Part shown: piece after piece, positions 61,450-64,000 of the stretch
How positions within the stretch are numbered: the first letter of the stretch is position 1
Layout: each line of letters begins with the position of its first letter
Source: an uncultured Ruminococcus sp.
GTDB taxonomy: Bacteria > Bacillota > Clostridia > Oscillospirales > Ruminococcaceae
Direction of reading: 5' to 3'
DNA length: 64,000 nucleotides
NCBI GenBank assembly: GCA_902787825.1
Contig: CADAHS010000001.1
Coordinates: 138,063 to 202,062 of the forward strand
Program-made: the position numbers and the translations under genes
The notes under the pieces: model-generated
Database searches by the model: none
Seen by the model: only the letters and a program-made list of their open reading frames with translations
Told to the model about the DNA's origin: nothing

Positions 61450-61968
61450 ATGAAAAAGCTTATAGAAACTGGCAAAATAGTTTCTGTGTTTGGTATAAAA
61501 GGCGAGGTCAAGGTTCAGCCGTGGTGTGATGATCCTCAACTTTTGTGCGAGCTTGAAACCCTGTACTATAAAAGCGGAACACCTGTTGAAATAGAACACG
61601 CAAGGGTCGCAAAGAATATAGTGGTAATGAAGATCAAAGGCATTGATACCGCCAATGATGCTCAGAAGCTGCGCAACAGAGTCCTTTACCTTGACAGAGA
61701 TGACGTTGAGCTTGAAGATGGCGCATTTTTTATTCAAGATCTTATCGGTCTGACTGTCAAGGATGCTGATACAGGCAAAATTTATGGTGAAATAACTGAC
61801 GTTTCACAGACAGGTGCTAATGATGTATACCATATTAAATCACCTGACGGCAAAATGTACTATATCCCTGCGATTAAAGACGTTGTAAAGCAGACCGATA
61901 TTGAGGGCGGAGAAATGCTGATAACACCGCTTGAAGGACTGTTTGAGGGCGCAGAGGAGGTCAGATGA
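61450..61968 (+). CDS. rimM: 16S rRNA processing protein RimM
   Basis: RimM (172 residues) helps mature the 30S head. The N-terminal barrel starts LIETGKIVSVFGIKGEVKVQ. The C-terminal PRC-barrel has LIGLTVKDADTGKIYGEITD, GANDVYHI and YYIPAIKDVV, the last being a family hallmark. AAAGGAGAG precedes the ATG. It overlaps the next gene by four bases. The usual neighbours rpsP and rplS are missing here; trmD is present after an inserted VOC gene. Confidence 0.93.
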   Translation: MKKLIETGKIVSVFGIKGEVKVQPWCDDPQLLCELETLYYKSGTPVEIEHARVAKNIVVMKIKGIDTANDAQKLRNRVLYLDRDDVELEDGAFFIQDLIGLTVKDADTGKIYGEITDVSQTGANDVYHIKSPDGKMYYIPAIKDVVKQTDIEGGEMLITPLEGLFEGAEEVR

Positions 61969-62351
61969 CTGTGAGGATCGAGCACGCAGCGATCTATTAT
62001 TCAGACCTTGATGCTGCAAGGCAATTTTATGAAAAATACTTTTGTGCACATTCCGGAAAGATGTACCGTAATCAGAAAACGGGCTTTTGCTCATATTTTC
62101 TTGCATTTGACGACGGAGCGAGGCTTGAGATAATGTCCAAGGAAAGTATCTTCAATAAGCAAATTGCAGATTCTTTGGGGTTGGCACACATAGCTTTCAG
62201 TCTTGGAAGCGCTGAGATGGTAGACAGCCTGACCAAAAAACTTAAAAATGACGGCTTTACTGTAATAAGCGGTCCGAGGACCACCGGTGATGGTTATTAC
62301 GAAAGCTGCGTTGAGGATCCTGAGGGCAATAGGATAGAATTGACGGTTTGA
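61965..62351 (+). CDS. VOC family (glyoxalase-like) protein
   Basis: A 128-residue single-domain protein of the vicinal-oxygen-chelate fold with paired beta-alpha-beta modules: IEHAAIYYSDLDAARQFYE at the start, LAHIAFSLGS in the middle and YYESCVEDPEGNRIEL at the end. Metal-binding His and Glu positions are present (IEHAA, LEIMS, LAHIA, RIELTV), as in glyoxalase I and related enzymes. Substrate is unknown. It is inserted between rimM and trmD, overlapping rimM by four bases. Confidence 0.88.
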   Translation: MTVRIEHAAIYYSDLDAARQFYEKYFCAHSGKMYRNQKTGFCSYFLAFDDGARLEIMSKESIFNKQIADSLGLAHIAFSLGSAEMVDSLTKKLKNDGFTVISGPRTTGDGYYESCVEDPEGNRIELTV

Positions 62352-62364
62352 AAAGGAAATTGAT

Positions 62365-63090
62365 ATGAGAATTGATATAGCTACTCTTTTCCCGGAGATG
62401 CTTGAGAATTATCTTTCTCAGAGTGTCGTGGGCAGAGCGAGAGAAAAGGGCATTTTTACTGTAAACTGCCACAATATCCGTGATTATACTTTAGATAAAC
62501 ACCGCCGGGTGGACGATACCCCATACAGCGAACGACAAGGTATGCTTATGCAGTGTGAGCCTGTTTTCAACTGCTTTACCTCTGTTTGCGAGGGAAGAAA
62601 ACCGCACGTTATTTATATGTCGCCTCAGGGAAAGACGCTGACCCAGCAAAGAGCAAAGCAGCTGTCTGAGCTTGATGATATTTTTATCCTGTGCGGGCAT
62701 TATGAAGGTGTAGATGACAGAGTGATCGAAGAAATAGTCGATGAGGAGATCTCGATCGGAGACTATGTGCTGACCGGCGGAGAGCTCCCGGCGCTTGTAC
62801 TTGTTGACTGTATAGTAAGAATGCTTGACGGTACTCTTTCACAGGCAGATTGCTACGAAGATGAGAGCCATTACAATGGGCTTTTAGAGTATCCTCAGTA
62901 CACAAGACCTGAGATATGGCATGATAAGAAAGTGCCTGAAATATTGCTCTCGGGTCATCATGCGAATATTCAGAAATGGCGTCATGAACAAGCTTTGCTT
63001 ACCACAGCAAAAAAAAGACCCGAGCTTCTTGAAAAGCTTGAGCTTTCTGCTTCTGATTTAGCAATATTACACAAAAATATAGGTGAATAG
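62365..63090 (+). CDS. trmD: tRNA (guanine37-N1)-methyltransferase
   Basis: TrmD methylates G37 next to the anticodon and prevents frameshifting. The SPOUT knot is visible in 241 residues: VIYMSPQGKTLTQQRA near 85, LCGHYEGVDDRVIEE near 110, and SIGDYVLTGGELPALVLVD near 130. The start is RIDIATLFPEML. AAAGGAAATTGAT precedes the ATG. Ribosomal protein L19 does not follow, unlike the common order. Confidence 0.95.
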   Translation: MRIDIATLFPEMLENYLSQSVVGRAREKGIFTVNCHNIRDYTLDKHRRVDDTPYSERQGMLMQCEPVFNCFTSVCEGRKPHVIYMSPQGKTLTQQRAKQLSELDDIFILCGHYEGVDDRVIEEIVDEEISIGDYVLTGGELPALVLVDCIVRMLDGTLSQADCYEDESHYNGLLEYPQYTRPEIWHDKKVPEILLSGHHANIQKWRHEQALLTTAKKRPELLEKLELSASDLAILHKNIGE

Positions 63091-63270
63091 GCAACTTGAA
63101 ATTTTAGATTTTGTTTATAGTTGACAAGAATGTTAAGAACTTTTGTACGTTCTAACTTTAAACCGCCAAGTTTACGGTAATTATGCACAATTATCTAACG
63201 TATAGTTGACTCAATTTAGCTAATAGCAACAAAAATATCGCAAAAATATACTGTTTGTCTAATTTTTTTG

Positions 63271-63299
63271 TTGACGAATTTTTTATTTGAGAGTATAAT
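63271..63299 (+). promoter_or_regulatory. Promoter for HPr
   Basis: TTGACG (63271-63276) and TATAAT (63294-63299) are 17 bases apart, with the start near 63306. The rest of the gap after trmD is AT-rich and holds a short AGAAC/GTTCT inverted repeat but no gene I can support. Confidence 0.7.
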
Positions 63300-63380
63300 A
63301 TTAGTATCAGAATGAACAGGGAATTCATGCTGTAAATTGTTATGTTTTCAAAAGATAATAATGAAATGGAGAGATTTATT

Positions 63381-63653
63381 ATGTTCGTTAAAGACGTTGT
63401 TGTTCAGAATCAGGTAGGTCTTCATGCTCGTCCGGCAACTTTCTTCATCCAGAAGGCTAATGAGTTCAAGTCTTCCATCTGGATCGAGAAGGAGGAGAGA
63501 AGAGTAAATGCAAAGAGTCTTCTTGGCATTCTTTCACTTGGTATTGTTGGCGGTACTACGATCAGAATCATTGCTGACGGCGCTGATGAGGAAGATGCAG
63601 TTAAGGGACTTGTTGATCTTGTTGACAGCGGTTTTGCAGAGGACGCACGCTAA
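63381..63653 (+). CDS. ptsH: Phosphocarrier protein HPr
   Basis: HPr (90 residues) carries phosphate from enzyme I to sugar-specific enzymes II through His15, which is present in GLHARPATFF, and is a regulator through Ser46, present in NAKSLLGILSLGI. Both sites are intact, so this is HPr and not Crh, which lacks His15. HprK at 10049 would act on Ser46. I start at ATG 63381, nine bases after GGAGAG, because the family begins there. The gene for enzyme I does not follow within the window. Confidence 0.95.
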   Translation: MFVKDVVVQNQVGLHARPATFFIQKANEFKSSIWIEKEERRVNAKSLLGILSLGIVGGTTIRIIADGADEEDAVKGLVDLVDSGFAEDAR

Positions 63654-63671
63654 TTTCTTTATTCAGAATAT

Positions 63672-63702
63672 AAGGACTTGCTTTTGGGCAGGTCCTTTTT
63701 TA
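63672..63702 (+). terminator. Terminator after HPr
   Basis: AAGGACTTGC (63672-63681) pairs with GCAGGTCCTT (63688-63697) with one G-T pair, followed by TTTTT. Confidence 0.8.
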
Positions 63703-63721
63703 TTGGAATTAGTTTTATAAC

Positions 63722-63750
63722 AAAAAAAGAGCCTGCATAAGCAAGCCCTT
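63722..63750 (-). terminator. Terminator of the small membrane protein gene
   Basis: On the minus strand AAGGGCTTGC pairs with GCAGGCTCTT around TTAT, followed by TTTTTTTG. Confidence 0.75.
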
Positions 63751-63764
63751 TTATTGATCGGATT

Positions 63765-63992
63765 TTAGTCCTTGTCAACGTCCTCAACTGCATCCTCAAC
63801 CTTGTCAAGGTCAGCCTCAACGTCACCTGATGTTTCAGCACAAGAATCACAATCGCAGCAATCATCGAAATCTTCATCGAGATCTTCGTAATCGTAATCC
63901 TCAAGCTCTTTGTGCTTCTTGAATGCGAGGAAAGCAGCAACTGCTACTGCGACCGCACCAACAACAGCCAGGATCTTAAAAAGTGTAGACAT
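63765..63992 (-). CDS. Small acidic, cysteine-bearing membrane protein
   Basis: A 75-residue protein I do not recognise. One N-terminal helix (about residues 5-24, rich in Val and Ala) is followed by a very acidic tail (Asp/Glu about 40 percent) holding a CCDCDSC cluster near residue 44. The shape, a membrane anchor with an acidic or charged tail, recalls YtxH-like proteins, but the cysteine cluster is unusual and might bind metal. The start lies eight bases from the window end, so its ribosome site and any longer form are not visible. Confidence 0.7.
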   Translation of the reverse strand: MSTLFKILAVVGAVAVAVAAFLAFKKHKELEDYDYEDLDEDFDDCCDCDSCAETSGDVEADLDKVEDAVEDVDKD

Positions 63993-64000
63993 AAAAAACA

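Overview
The window looks like a chromosomal stretch from a low-to-mid GC Gram-positive of the class Clostridia, most likely a Ruminococcus-like member of the Oscillospiraceae. This is inferred from gene content and order: hprK, rapZ, whiA and dnaE together; YfmF/YfmH; FtsEX with a PcsB-like hydrolase; a DUF1540 protein; HPr with the Ser46 regulatory site. No sequence search was possible. There are no rRNA genes, phage genes, insertion sequences or CRISPR arrays. One tRNA (Leu, anticodon TAA) is present.

Layout: 1-3.6 kb holds an ECF-type sigma factor with a membrane-anchored partner, then an IspD/TarI-family cytidylyltransferase and a frame-broken PRPP synthetase on the minus strand. 4-8.7 kb holds murD, two tandem M42 peptidases, a GNAT protein and a frame-broken SdpI-like membrane protein. 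8.7-20.7 kb is a co-directional block: a methionine gamma-lyase family protein, hprK, a PHP hydrolase, murB, rapZ, whiA, dnaE, yfmF and yfmH. 20.7-31.8 kb holds lgt with a long repeat tail, folD, rpsO, pnp, a small membrane gene behind a structured RNA, recD2, comF, and the Asp23 and FakA-type pair. 31.8-35.4 kb holds metA (minus), glyA, an AraC-type regulator and tRNA-Leu. 35.6-44 kb is an eight-gene glycan locus: aminotransferase, initiating sugar-phosphate transferase, two GT4 enzymes and a complete-looking UDP-diacetamido-glucuronate branch. 44-53 kb holds lepB, rbgA, cdd, rnhB, yraN, thrC, a 54-codon DUF1540 gene, a metallophosphoesterase, tig, clpP and clpX. 53-61 kb on the minus strand holds a Wzx-like flippase, pepF, a coiled-coil M23 hydrolase, ftsX, ftsE and a PucR-type regulator. 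61.4-64 kb holds rimM, a VOC protein, trmD, HPr and a small acidic membrane protein.

Functional themes: envelope building recurs (murD, murB, lgt, lepB, the glycan locus, the flippase, FtsEX plus hydrolase). HprK and its substrate HPr are both present, and a near-consensus cre site lies upstream of the sigma factor gene. Most promoters I could place have a 17 bp spacer between sigma-A-like boxes, and many genes end at convincing hairpins.

The most unusual signal is non-coding. At 26272-26349 a 78-nt segment folds by eye into a four-helix cloverleaf that starts at the predicted transcription start. Just after it, a hairpin overlaps the ribosome binding site of an unrecognised small membrane protein. 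This looks like a candidate cis-regulatory RNA or riboswitch. Other points of interest are structured leaders before pnp and rpsO, two genes each broken by an apparent one-base loss, the lgt repeat tail, and a Trp-Gln6 heptad linker in the FtsEX-linked hydrolase.
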